From contig JAJYMB010000061.1 of assembly GCA_021787365.1 (NCBI GenBank), forward strand, positions 45,918 through 109,917: DNA of 64,000 nucleotides. The letters run 5' to 3'. The DNA is from Actinomycetes bacterium (lineage in GTDB: Bacteria; Actinomycetota; Acidimicrobiia; Acidimicrobiales; Palsa-688). The notes under the pieces are model-generated. The model saw only the letters and a program-made list of their open reading frames with translations. It was not told where the DNA came from and ran no database searches. The position numbers were made by a program, and so were the translations under genes. Below, one piece after another: positions 53,256 to 60,914 of this stretch. The first letter of the stretch is position 1. Each line of letters begins with the position of its first letter.

Positions 53256-54169
53256 TAAGAATCGGAATCACTAATCGATAGATTAACTGCTCTACCAGCG
53301 GCGTGAAGCTGCTGATCGATGAACTCCCTGGCTGCACGAGCCAAGTCCTCGCCGTCGTCCCAGAGGTCACGCCAAATGGCCAGCGCCGAAGAGAAATCAC
53401 GAGAAACAACGGCTGATGAGAAGCTCTCGAAGGCGATCGGGCCCTCGTAGCCAGCGCGAGCAAGAGCTCGGAAAAACTGGGGGAAGTCGATCGTGCCCGT
53501 TCCCAAGTAGCCGCGGTGGCTCTCACCGACATGCACGTAGCCCAGACGTTGCCCACATTCGAGCACAGGCTGCTCTAGGTCACCCTCCTCGATGTTCATG
53601 TGGTAGACGTCCAAGTGCACGACGATGTTGGTCGCTTCTGTGAGTCTGATGAGCGCAAGCGCTTGGCGTGCCGAGTTGACCAGGTTGCTTTCGTAACGGT
53701 TCACAGGCTCGAGGCCAATAGTGATCCCTCGCTCTCCGGCCCGGGCTGCCAGTCGCCGAAGGACATCGGCCACCTGGGCCTCAGCCCCGGGCCAGGCCGG
53801 CCCCACGTATTTCCCCATCGCACTATAAAGTACTCCACCTAGGTACGACGAATCGAGCGCACTCGCCACATCGAGTGCCTCCATTAGCAGCGACTCCCCC
53901 CGCTTCACGATTTCCTGGTCGGGGCTCGAAATGTCGCTGGCGAATCCGAGCCCCAGCGAGCATGTTACCGAAAGCCCATATTCCTCTAACTTCTTGCGCG
54001 TAGAAACGGCGTCCACGTTACCAGGGTTGAGGAGAGGGATCTCGATGAAATGGAATCCTGCCCTTTTGGTTGCCTGTAGAGCTCGGTCGACCTCTGCGTC
54101 GTTCCAACCAGCTACGAAAACGGACGCGTGAACCCCCAAAGTATTTCCACCCATGCGAGACTGTAACAT
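53255..54169 (-). CDS. Ketose 3-epimerase-like TIM-barrel protein
   Basis: A 304-aa AP-endonuclease-2-type sugar isomerase/epimerase, close in style to D-tagatose/D-psicose 3-epimerases. Metal-binding residues of that group are seen as Glu in ITIGLEPVNRYESNLV, Asp-His in VVHLDVYHMNIEEGDL, and Glu in GPIAFESFSSAVV. It is the first gene of the minus-strand rhamnose operon, 72 bases before the binding protein. The start could be ATG 54169 or ATG 54154; the ribosome site GAGGGG is too close to the first. It may epimerise rhamnulose or a contaminating 6-deoxyketose. Confidence 0.8.
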   Translation of the reverse strand: MLQSRMGGNTLGVHASVFVAGWNDAEVDRALQATKRAGFHFIEIPLLNPGNVDAVSTRKKLEEYGLSVTCSLGLGFASDISSPDQEIVKRGESLLMEALDVASALDSSYLGGVLYSAMGKYVGPAWPGAEAQVADVLRRLAARAGERGITIGLEPVNRYESNLVNSARQALALIRLTEATNIVVHLDVYHMNIEEGDLEQPVLECGQRLGYVHVGESHRGYLGTGTIDFPQFFRALARAGYEGPIAFESFSSAVVSRDFSSALAIWRDLWDDGEDLARAAREFIDQQLHAAGRAVNLSISDSDS

Positions 54170-54570
54170 ATCCCCTCACCAATGCCCCTTAGCTCACTCC
54201 GTTCCATTTGCCGACCGTACTGTGAAAAGCCCCAGCCAGCCGCACGACGTCGGCACTAACGAGATTCCTGCCGTACTTCGCGTAGACCAGCTGGCTAGGT
54301 GCACTGACTCCAGCCAGCCCACGAACCATCAACGATCGACGACTGTCGGCATAAATTTTGCCGCTTACATTCTACCCAATTTCCTCGCAAAACACTACAC
54401 ATGCAAAGGCGCACCAAACGACGAATGCCCACGAGCTACGCGAAGTCCCTTGGCGTATAGTCTGCCTCTTTAGCTATACAAATGATCTCATTGCCAAGAC
54501 CTCCAGTGCTCCAATAGGACTGCGTGTGCACCTGTTCCACTTCCCTTTGCCCGTTATCTAGCGCAGCCGA
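54170..54570. other. AT-richer gene-free stretch upstream of the rhamnose operon
   Basis: About 400 bases with no credible gene. It is visibly the least GC-rich part of the window, with several runs of A and T. The rhamnose operon promoter should lie at its left end, but I could not pick out a convincing operator. Its right end borders the helicase remnant, so part of it may be decayed mobile DNA. Confidence 0.5.
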
Positions 54571-55268
54571 TTATTTTAGCATGCGCGGTCGGAAGCCGTC
54601 AAGGCGTGGTGTCCAACGACCGAGGTGGAAGGCTCGCTCGACGCGACCAAGTGCCGCGAGCTGTACGGGGCGTTCTCGACCAAGCCGGTCTTCAAGCGCC
54701 TCCTCCGTCTTCGCCCCGCTGGGAAGCTCCCCATCGATAAGGTAGCCGTCGCACGAGAAGCCAAGCTCGACGGGGCAGTCCTCCCGGTCGCTGGTGCCGC
54801 CGGACGAGGCTTCGAGCAACACCCATGCCGCGAGCCTCTTCAGCGGGTCGCTGCTTACGGCCGCAACCTTCAGCCCCGCGCTGTCGTACTCGGCGATCTG
54901 GGCAGCGGCAAGCGAGCCACTACATAGCTAGACCGACCTTTCAGGGCGGCCAGCACCGGCCCGTACCCCGTCGCCTCGTAGGCCGCCTGGGCGGCTGGGC
55001 CGTCCTTGCCAACGATCTGCGCCTGGAAACCGAGCGTCTCGGCCGAGACGACTGTCCCTACGCCCTTTGCCGCTGCCAGCATGGCAGGTACGGTCACGGC
55101 GAGCGACTTGCCGCTGCCCGTCGGGTCCTCTGCCGCCAGCGGCCCTGTGGTCTCGAAAGCGCGCTCCACGGCTTCGACCAACTCGGCTTGAGCCGGCCTG
55201 GCGGCCGTGGCTTTACCGTCCGTGGCGATAGCAACGGCAGGCTCCAAGACTGCTCGCAGGGTTGGCAC
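54571..55268 (-). pseudogene. Remnant of a DinG-like ATP-dependent helicase
   Basis: The minus-strand frame from 55268 reads ARPAQAELVEAVERAFETTG, then a Walker A motif AEDPTGSGKSLAVTVP, then SAETLGFQAQIVGKDGP and LAALKGRSSYV. This is the N-terminal order of DinG-type helicases. The frame ends 20 residues later, but a second frame continues the protein-like sequence from about 54905 (SLAAAQIAEYDSAGLKVAAV) to a stop at 54571, so a frameshift is likely near 54910. The iron-sulfur and C-terminal helicase domains are missing. Nothing suggests it is functional; such helicases are common in phages and plasmids. Confidence 0.6.
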
Positions 55269-55285
55269 ATAGTTACCTATGCCCT

Positions 55286-55549
55286 ATGCACAACCTGATC
55301 TTGATTGCCGTGGCAGCCTGCGCCGTCGTAGCCGTGGCGGCCTTGGCCCGGGGCCGTCTGCGCGCGGCAGCTTGGCGCGACTTATATCTGGGTCTTTCTG
55401 TCGTTTCCGTGGGCGTCCTGACAAGCGAGTTCGCCACGACGGGGCCGGGACTTCTGGGGTTTTGCCTCTTCGATTCACCGCGAGGAGGGGTGGTCACGGG
55501 GCGCCGCAGGCGAGGCCGCGCGCCGCCTGCTTGTCCTTGCCAAAGCTGA
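55286..55549 (+). CDS. Doubtful small hydrophobic ORF
   Basis: The frame starts MHNLILIAVAACAVVAVAAL and has two hydrophobic stretches, then becomes Arg/Pro-rich and runs into the rhaEW remnant. No family is recognised and no clear ribosome site precedes it. It may be the truncated start of a small membrane protein, or chance. It is listed because nothing else explains 55280-55510. Confidence 0.2.
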   Translation: MHNLILIAVAACAVVAVAALARGRLRAAAWRDLYLGLSVVSVGVLTSEFATTGPGLLGFCLFDSPRGGVVTGRRRRGRAPPACPCQS

Positions 55550-55593
55550 ACATCCCGATACCGGGCACGAAGACTAGCGAGCACCGTGCTCAA
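55517..55593 (-). pseudogene. Remnant of a second rhaEW gene
   Basis: Immediately after copy 2 of rhaI the sequence has the first five codons of rhaEW (TTG AGC ACG GTG CTC), then jumps to a piece matching the inside of rhaEW. Bases 55517-55575 align with 46158-46216 with three mismatches and encode VPGIGMFSFGKDKQ in the aldolase region. About 1 kb between these points is missing, and the two parts are out of frame. This records a deleted second rhamnose operon. Confidence 0.82.
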
Positions 55594-56755
55594 CCGCCCC
55601 AGCTCGTAGAAGAGCCGCCGACGCGTTGGGCCCGTACCTGCTCGCGATGCCCCGAACGCTCGTACGCGGCCAAGGGGTCGGGGTCGAGGCCCATTTCCTC
55701 TCTCAGCTCAGCGAGGAGCGGCCGCACGTCTGCCGAAAAAGCGTCGACGAGCACCGAGTTGGCCTCGAGCACGTCACCAGAAGACTGGGCCTTTGCCAGC
55801 GCTTCGCGGTCCACGAGGAGCGCTTTGGCGGTCGCCTCCTGGACGTTTAGCACCGAGCGGATCTCGGCGGGCACCTTTTCTTCGATGTTGTGGCACTGGT
55901 CGAGCATGAACGCCACCCCCGCGCCCGGCAAGTGGGCGCCTGCCGCAACTATCTCGGACATGATACGGAACAGCTGGTAAGGGTCCGCGGCGCCGACAAG
56001 TAGGTCGTCGTCCGCGTAGAAGCGGCTGTTGAAGTGGAACCCGCCGAGGCGGCCGAGGCGCAGCAACTGGGCGACGATGAACTCGATGTTGGTCCCAGGA
56101 GCGTGGTGCCCCGTGTCGACCAGGACCTTGGCCCGCTCGCCGAGGGCCAGGCAGTGGACGAGCGAGGTGCCCCAGTCGGGCACGTCCATCGTGTAGAAGC
56201 CGGGCTCGAACAGCTTGTACTCGAGCAACATGCCCACACCTGCGGGGAGCGCCTCGTACACGGCCTGCAAAGCCTCGGCGAGGCGGTCCTGGCGCGAACG
56301 AATGTCGTCCTGGCCCGGGTAGTTGGTCCCGTCGGCGAACCAGAGCGAGACCGCCGGCGACCCCACGGCCGCCGCTATGTCCACGCATTCGAGCAGGTGG
56401 TCGAGGGCCTTCTTGCGCACCCTCGGGCCCGGGTTGCACACGCTGCCAAGGCGGTAGTCGTCTTCTTGGAATACATTGGGGTTTATCGCGCCGATACGCA
56501 ACCCGGCGTCCGAAGCGTGCTTGGCGAGACGGCCGTAGTCGTCCACCCGGTCCCAGGGGATGTGCAGCGCCACGGAAGGCGCCACGCCGGTCAGGCGGTG
56601 GACCAGGGCGGCGTCGTCCACTTTCTCGTAGGCATCCCTGGCCGCCCCTGGTGCCTTGAAAACCTTGAAGCGCGTCCCGACATTGCCGTACGCCCACGAA
56701 GGCGTCTCGATCCATTGCTGGCGGAGTGCTTGCTTGACCTCTGATCTCGTTGCCA
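55581..56755. repeat. Direct repeat copy B (rhaI)
   Basis: Second copy of the 1,175-base repeat, same orientation as 47271-48445, differing at one base that I could find. The left edge falls inside the first codons of rhaEW and the right edge at the start codon of rhaI. The flanks on both sides differ from those of copy A. Confidence 0.93.
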
Positions 56756-56756
56756 T
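55590..56756 (-). CDS. rhaI: L-rhamnose isomerase (copy 2)
   Basis: A 388-aa protein with the same sequence as copy 1 from the second residue on. Here the start is ATG rather than TTG, because the repeat ends inside the start codon. GAGAGGTGAAG lies upstream at a workable distance, so the gene is probably intact and translatable. Its former partners are gone: the transporter genes upstream are reduced to a remnant and rhaEW downstream to a fragment. The intact LacI regulator at 57.4 kb is divergent from this side. Confidence 0.92.
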   Translation of the reverse strand: MATRSEVKQALRQQWIETPSWAYGNVGTRFKVFKAPGAARDAYEKVDDAALVHRLTGVAPSVALHIPWDRVDDYGRLAKHASDAGLRIGAINPNVFQEDDYRLGSVCNPGPRVRKKALDHLLECVDIAAAVGSPAVSLWFADGTNYPGQDDIRSRQDRLAEALQAVYEALPAGVGMLLEYKLFEPGFYTMDVPDWGTSLVHCLALGERAKVLVDTGHHAPGTNIEFIVAQLLRLGRLGGFHFNSRFYADDDLLVGAADPYQLFRIMSEIVAAGAHLPGAGVAFMLDQCHNIEEKVPAEIRSVLNVQEATAKALLVDREALAKAQSSGDVLEANSVLVDAFSADVRPLLAELREEMGLDPDPLAAYERSGHREQVRAQRVGGSSTSWGG

Positions 56757-56847
56757 GACTATCAGACTTCACCTCTCGTTTGTGATATTCCTGCCAGTGC
56801 CGGGAGCCGCACGCAAGACGGCCAGCCCCCGGACTGGCAGAAGTTCC

Positions 56848-57385
56848 TTAGAAGTTGAACTTGTTTATGTTGGCCTTGTCGAAGACGAATGGCGGGCCGA
56901 GCAGGACCGTATGGTCGGCGCCGACCTTGAAGGCTGCCGCGTCCTGCTGCCCGGTTGCCGCAGCGACGACCACGTGCTCGGTGGCCTCTTCGTGCCCCAA
57001 CTCGGCCACGAGGCGCCCTTCCCTCATGACGAGGACGCGGTCCGCCACCCGCAGCACTTCTGGCGTCTCCGACGAGATCATCAGGATGGCGACACCCGCG
57101 CGAGCCAACTCGAAGAGGAGGCGGTGCACCTCTGCTTTGGTAGCGATGTCGATACCCCAGGGCTACTTCATGGCCGTCGAGGCGGAGCGTACCTTGGTCG
57201 AGACGGTGAGCTCCGGCCAGGACCTTCACGAGCGTCGATTTTCCGGCGCCGTTTTCTCCGACTAGCCCGTGCGTCTCACCGCCGTATAGCTCGAGCGACG
57301 CGTCCACGAGCGCCTTCACGGCCCCGAACGACTTGCTTGCGTGCTCGAGTGAAAGGACCCGCTGGCTGGTACCGGGACCCTGCAC
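56848..57385 (-). pseudogene. Remnant of a second rhamnose ABC transporter: ATPase start and end joined to binding-protein tail
   Basis: From 57385 the frame reads an intact RbsA-type N-terminus (VLSLEHASKSFGAVKALVDA, Walker A GENGAGKSTLVKVL) to about 57160. There a deletion with frame change leads into GIDIATKAEVHRLLFEL, the region after the second Walker B. The sequence then runs to the ATPase C-terminus and, without a stop, into VLLGPPFVFDKANINKFNF, which resembles the C-terminus of the rhamnose binding protein. So most of the ATPase, both permeases and most of the binding protein have been lost through at least two deletions. It differs clearly from the intact ATPase at 50.5-52.1 kb. Confidence 0.85.
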
Positions 57386-57404
57386 CGCTCCCCCCCTTGC
57401 TACG

Positions 57405-57416
57405 TGAATCGTTTCA
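57405..57416. promoter_or_regulatory. Candidate operator of the divergent LacI regulator
   Basis: TGAATCGTTTCA is a near-palindrome (10 of 12 positions symmetric) in the 58-base gap between the ATPase remnant and the LacI gene. LacI-family sites often look like TGAAnCGnTTCA. The site would control both directions: the regulator itself and, formerly, the deleted transporter with rhaI copy 2. Confidence 0.5.
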
Positions 57417-57443
57417 AGCCACTTTTACCGCTATGTTAAGGGC

Positions 57444-58580
57444 GTGGGAGCCGACTGTCAAGCAGGTCCTTCGGCCCGCGCGCCCCGTCGCGCCCGGGTC
57501 ACCATCCGCGACGTGGCCCGGATCGCGGGGGTCTCGCTCGGCACCGCCTCCAACGTATTGAACAACCCCGAGGTGGTGGCGGGCCCTACCCGCCGGCGGG
57601 TCCAGGAGGCGATCGCGAAGACCGGGTTCGTGCGCAGCACCGCCGCGCACCAGCTCCGCGTGGGCCGAAGCCTGACAGTCGGCGTGGTCCTGCTCGACCT
57701 CGCCAACCCTTTCTTCGGCGAGATGGTGAGGGGCGCGGAAGGGGTGCTGCGCGACAAAGGCTACGTTCTCATGGTCTGCTCCAGCGACGAGTCGGTCGAC
57801 CAGGAGCGGCGTTACCTGCGGGCGCTCGAAGAGCACCGCGTCGACGGCCTTTTGATCACACCAGTTGAGAGGGACTTGAAAGGGCTCGTGGCCCTCTCTG
57901 CCCGTGGCGTCCCCACCGTGCTGCTCGACAGGGACCCGGGTGGTCTCGGACTCTGCTCGGTCACCGTGGACGACGTCCGTGGGGGAGAGCTCGCCGCCGG
58001 CCACCTGCTCGAGCTCGGGCACCGCAGGGTCGGTTTCGTTAACGGCCCCCTCTCCATACGCCAGTGCGCCGACCGTCGCACCGGCGCCAAGAGGGCTTTC
58101 CGGTGGGCAGGGCTTAGGCCGGAGGACGGCCTAGTGGAAGTGACGGTCCCGGCACTGACCGTGGACCACGGGGAGGAAGCAGTCAGGGAGCTGCTCGCGA
58201 AGAAGCCCCGCCTCACGGCGGTGATGTGCGCCAACGACCTGCTGGCGCTCGGGGTGCTCCGGGGGCTCGCCGGCGCCGGCGTGGCCGTACCGGGGGACAT
58301 GGCGCTCGTGGGCTATGACGACGTCGCGTTCGCGTCCATGCTTTCGCCCCCGCTCAGCTCCGTCCGCCAGCCCAAGTACGAGCTCGGTGCCTCAGCCGCC
58401 ACCCTCCTGCTCGAAGAAGCGAGCGAAGGGGCGCACGAGCACCGATCGGTGCGCTTCGAGCCCGAGCTCGTCGTGCGGGCCTCGACCGGCTCGGCACTCA
58501 GGACCGTCGCGGGGTCGCGGTATCGCAAAGCTCGTGCCGGCGCGCGCCCTCAGTCAACCGGCGCCGTTGAGGGAACGTAA
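57444..58580 (+). CDS. LacI-family transcriptional regulator, probable rhamnose regulator
   Basis: A 378-aa regulator. The helix-turn-helix is at residues 19-45 (VTIRDVARIAGVSLGTASNVLNN). The sensor domain has VGVVLLDLANPFFGEMVRGAE and ends VGYDDVAFASMLSPPLSSVRQP. A tail of about 30 residues rich in Arg and Ala follows. It starts at GTG 57444, with AAGGG close before it. Its position divergent from the remains of a rhamnose transporter and rhaI makes it the best candidate for RhaR, possibly controlling the intact operon at 40.7-54.2 kb too. Confidence 0.82.
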   Translation: MGADCQAGPSARAPRRARVTIRDVARIAGVSLGTASNVLNNPEVVAGPTRRRVQEAIAKTGFVRSTAAHQLRVGRSLTVGVVLLDLANPFFGEMVRGAEGVLRDKGYVLMVCSSDESVDQERRYLRALEEHRVDGLLITPVERDLKGLVALSARGVPTVLLDRDPGGLGLCSVTVDDVRGGELAAGHLLELGHRRVGFVNGPLSIRQCADRRTGAKRAFRWAGLRPEDGLVEVTVPALTVDHGEEAVRELLAKKPRLTAVMCANDLLALGVLRGLAGAGVAVPGDMALVGYDDVAFASMLSPPLSSVRQPKYELGASAATLLLEEASEGAHEHRSVRFEPELVVRASTGSALRTVAGSRYRKARAGARPQSTGAVEGT

Positions 58581-58767
58581 GGTTGGCTCTGGCATCGGCG
58601 GCGCCGGTCTTGGGGACCGAGTGTTGCCAGCACCGCTGGCAGGCGCCGGCCATCACCAGGAAGCTCCCATGGAGGAGGTCGAGGCCAACCCGGGTGGCGC
58701 TCACCCGGTGGCGGAGCGGGAAGCGCCGGGTGGCCCCGAGGTGGCCCGGCGAAGCCATACTGGGCGC

Positions 58768-60204
58768 ATGCCGACAAGGGCGCCCCGGCGCCGTACTCCC
58801 AGGTTGAGCACGACGGGACAATGGGCCGAGGACCCTCGCTCCGACGCCCAGGCAGCGGCGCGCGCGGGCCACGTCCTCGGTGCCAACGCCCGGAACGAAG
58901 ACCAGGTCGTCAAGGCGGCACCCGACCTCTACCCGCACCAATGGAGCTGGGACACGGCGTTCATTGCCATCGGGCTCGCCCAGATGGATGCTTCCTTGGC
59001 GGAGCGCAACCTCGACGCCCTCTTCGCCGGCCAGTGGGCCAACGGGATGGTCCCGCACATTGTGTTCGACCCCCACGCTCGGGACTACTTCCCCGGCCCG
59101 GAGCGGTGGGGGTGCGCGGCCCTGGCGGCATCGGCCCCCGAGCAACCGCGAACAAGCGGCATCTGCCAGCCACCCCTTCACGCCGTGGCGGCCAAGGCAG
59201 TGGTGGAGGCGGCTCGCCAGCAAGGGACCGCACAGGAAAACTCGGCGCGCGATTGGCTCGAGGGCTTCCACCCGAAGCTCGTTGCTTGGCACAGGTTCCT
59301 GGTGCGCGAGAGGGTGGACGCGAAAAGCGGCCTCGTCATGATCTTCCACGGCTGGGAAAGTGGCATGGACAATTCGCCGCGCTGGGACGCCCCTTACAAT
59401 GCCGTCGAAGTGGGCGCCACACTGCCCCATTACCGAAGGCGTGACACCAGGCATGTGGCGGACCCCTCGATGCGGCCAACCGACCGTGAGTACGACCGTT
59501 ACCTGTGGCTCGTGGAGGAGGCCAAGCAAGCGGGCTATGACCAGGCTGTGCTCGCGGAATCGTCCAGTTTCCGAGTTGGCGATGTTTTCTTCACGGCAAT
59601 TTTCGCGGCCGCCAACGACGACTTGGCAGACCTGTCGGAACTGCTCGGGGCCGGGGGTGGAGACGAACTGCGCAACTGGGCCAGCCGGGCGCGAGAGGCC
59701 GTACAGCAAGTGGCCGACCCGAAGACCGGCCTCACTGCCGACTTGGACCTACGCACCGGGCAAAAACTGCAAACCGAGACGGTTGCCGGCTTCTCGCCGC
59801 TCATCGCCGGCGCCCCGTCGGCGATGCGGGAGAGCCTCCTCGCCGAGCTTTTTGGGCCGCGCTGGGCCGGGCACCCGGGGCTGCGCTGGCCACTCCCCCC
59901 GAGCACAAGCCCTGGCTCGGTCGATTTCCGCCCCCGCAGCTACTGGAGAGGCCCCGTCTGGCCATGTATGTCCTGGCTGCTCAGTTGGGCGCTCCGGCGC
60001 TCAGGGGAGCAAGATGCGGCAGAAGCCCTGCGCCTGGCAAGCCTAAAACAGCTGGAAGGCGTAGATTTCGCTGAATACTACGAGCCTTTCACGGGCACAC
60101 CGCTCGGTAGCCTGCGCCAGTCCTGGACGGCCGCCGTCGCGCTGGAGTGGCTCTGTGGCCGGACAGCCCGCCCACGACAGGACCGTGAGCCTCCGGCGCA
60201 CTGA
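58768..60204 (+). CDS. GH63-like (alpha/alpha)6 glycoside hydrolase
   Basis: A 478-aa protein with a barrel of the GH63/mannosylglycerate-hydrolase and debranching-enzyme type. Landmarks are YPHQWSWDTAFIAIGLAQMD near residue 55, GMVPHIVFDP near 90, IFHGWESGMDNSPRWD near 195, and YWRGPVWPCMSWLLSWAL near 395, all typical of small bacterial GH63 proteins. There is no signal peptide. The start is uncertain: ATG 58768 is preferred, but in-frame GTG 58741 and ATG 58669 exist. It follows the LacI gene on the same strand. Substrate may be a compatible solute such as mannosylglycerate or a short alpha-glucoside. Confidence 0.8.
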   Translation: MPTRAPRRRTPRLSTTGQWAEDPRSDAQAAARAGHVLGANARNEDQVVKAAPDLYPHQWSWDTAFIAIGLAQMDASLAERNLDALFAGQWANGMVPHIVFDPHARDYFPGPERWGCAALAASAPEQPRTSGICQPPLHAVAAKAVVEAARQQGTAQENSARDWLEGFHPKLVAWHRFLVRERVDAKSGLVMIFHGWESGMDNSPRWDAPYNAVEVGATLPHYRRRDTRHVADPSMRPTDREYDRYLWLVEEAKQAGYDQAVLAESSSFRVGDVFFTAIFAAANDDLADLSELLGAGGGDELRNWASRAREAVQQVADPKTGLTADLDLRTGQKLQTETVAGFSPLIAGAPSAMRESLLAELFGPRWAGHPGLRWPLPPSTSPGSVDFRPRSYWRGPVWPCMSWLLSWALRRSGEQDAAEALRLASLKQLEGVDFAEYYEPFTGTPLGSLRQSWTAAVALEWLCGRTARPRQDREPPAH

Positions 60205-60279
60205 CTACCCAGGCGCCGTGGCGCATATCCAGGTCCCGTCCATTCTGAGAGTCGCCCCGGAGCCCGGTAGGCTTCGGTC

Positions 60280-60684
60280 ATGGGCGTGGTCGGGTGGCTT
60301 CTCGAGGGCGACCCCGCCATCCGCTGGCAAGTGCTCGAGGATCTCACCGACGCCCCGCCAGAAGACGTGGCGGCCGAACGGGCCCGGGTAGAGCACGATG
60401 GCTGGGGAGCGCACCTCCTTTCGCTCCCAGGGCCAGACGGGCTTTGGGCCGGCGGCGCTTGCTTCCCGGCGGCCTATACCGGGGGTGAGCCGGGACAGCC
60501 GTGGACGGCCACCATGCACACACTGCAAACTCTGCAGATACTCGGGCTAGACCCGACGTCAGAGGCCGCCCGCCGGACAATCGCGCTCGTCGCCAAAAAC
60601 GGACGCTGGGAAAACGCCGGGCCGAGCCGGTGGAACAGCCTCCGGGCGCTAAGGGTGCTCGAGTGGTGGGGCCAAGTGGCCTGA
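60280..60684 (+). pseudogene. Internally deleted squalene-cyclase-like (alpha/alpha barrel) protein
   Basis: The 134-aa frame begins VGWLLEGDPAIRWQVLEDLT and has GWGAHLLSLPGPDGLWAGGA and PWTATMHTLQTLQILGLDP. Full-length relatives in actinobacteria, as I recall them, are near 300 residues and end RWNTLRALRVLRWW. Here ALVAKNGRWENAG is followed almost at once by SRWNSLRALRVLEWWG, so about 150 residues from the middle seem to be missing in frame. It may still be translated but should not fold as a barrel. Confidence 0.62.
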
Positions 60685-60786
60685 CAAGACAACACTGGCG
60701 CCGAGCGTGGACCTGATCGCCGGTCCCGAGCGCTCCCGCCGGCTCGACCTGGCTGTCCTCGACAGCTGAGAGGACGGGCTCTTTGT

Positions 60787-60876
60787 TCAGGATGCCGGGG
60801 TGTAGTTGACTATCCAGCGGATGCCGTAGCGGTCGAGGATGACGCCCCAGTACGCGCCCCAAGGCATGTCGGCCAT
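60787..60876 (-). pseudogene. C-terminal fragment of a VOC/PhnB-like glyoxalase-family protein
   Basis: The 29-residue frame MADMPWGAYWGVILDRYG, then IRWIVNYTPAS, matches the C-terminal end of PhnB-like VOC proteins, which carry MxWGAxxGxxxDxFGxxWM at this place. The roughly 110 residues that should precede it are absent; upstream is the divergent alpha/beta hydrolase start. It is a truncated relic. Confidence 0.65.
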
Positions 60877-60914
60877 CGGGGACCCGAGTCCCGAGAGAGG
60901 AGTGGTCTAAAGAA

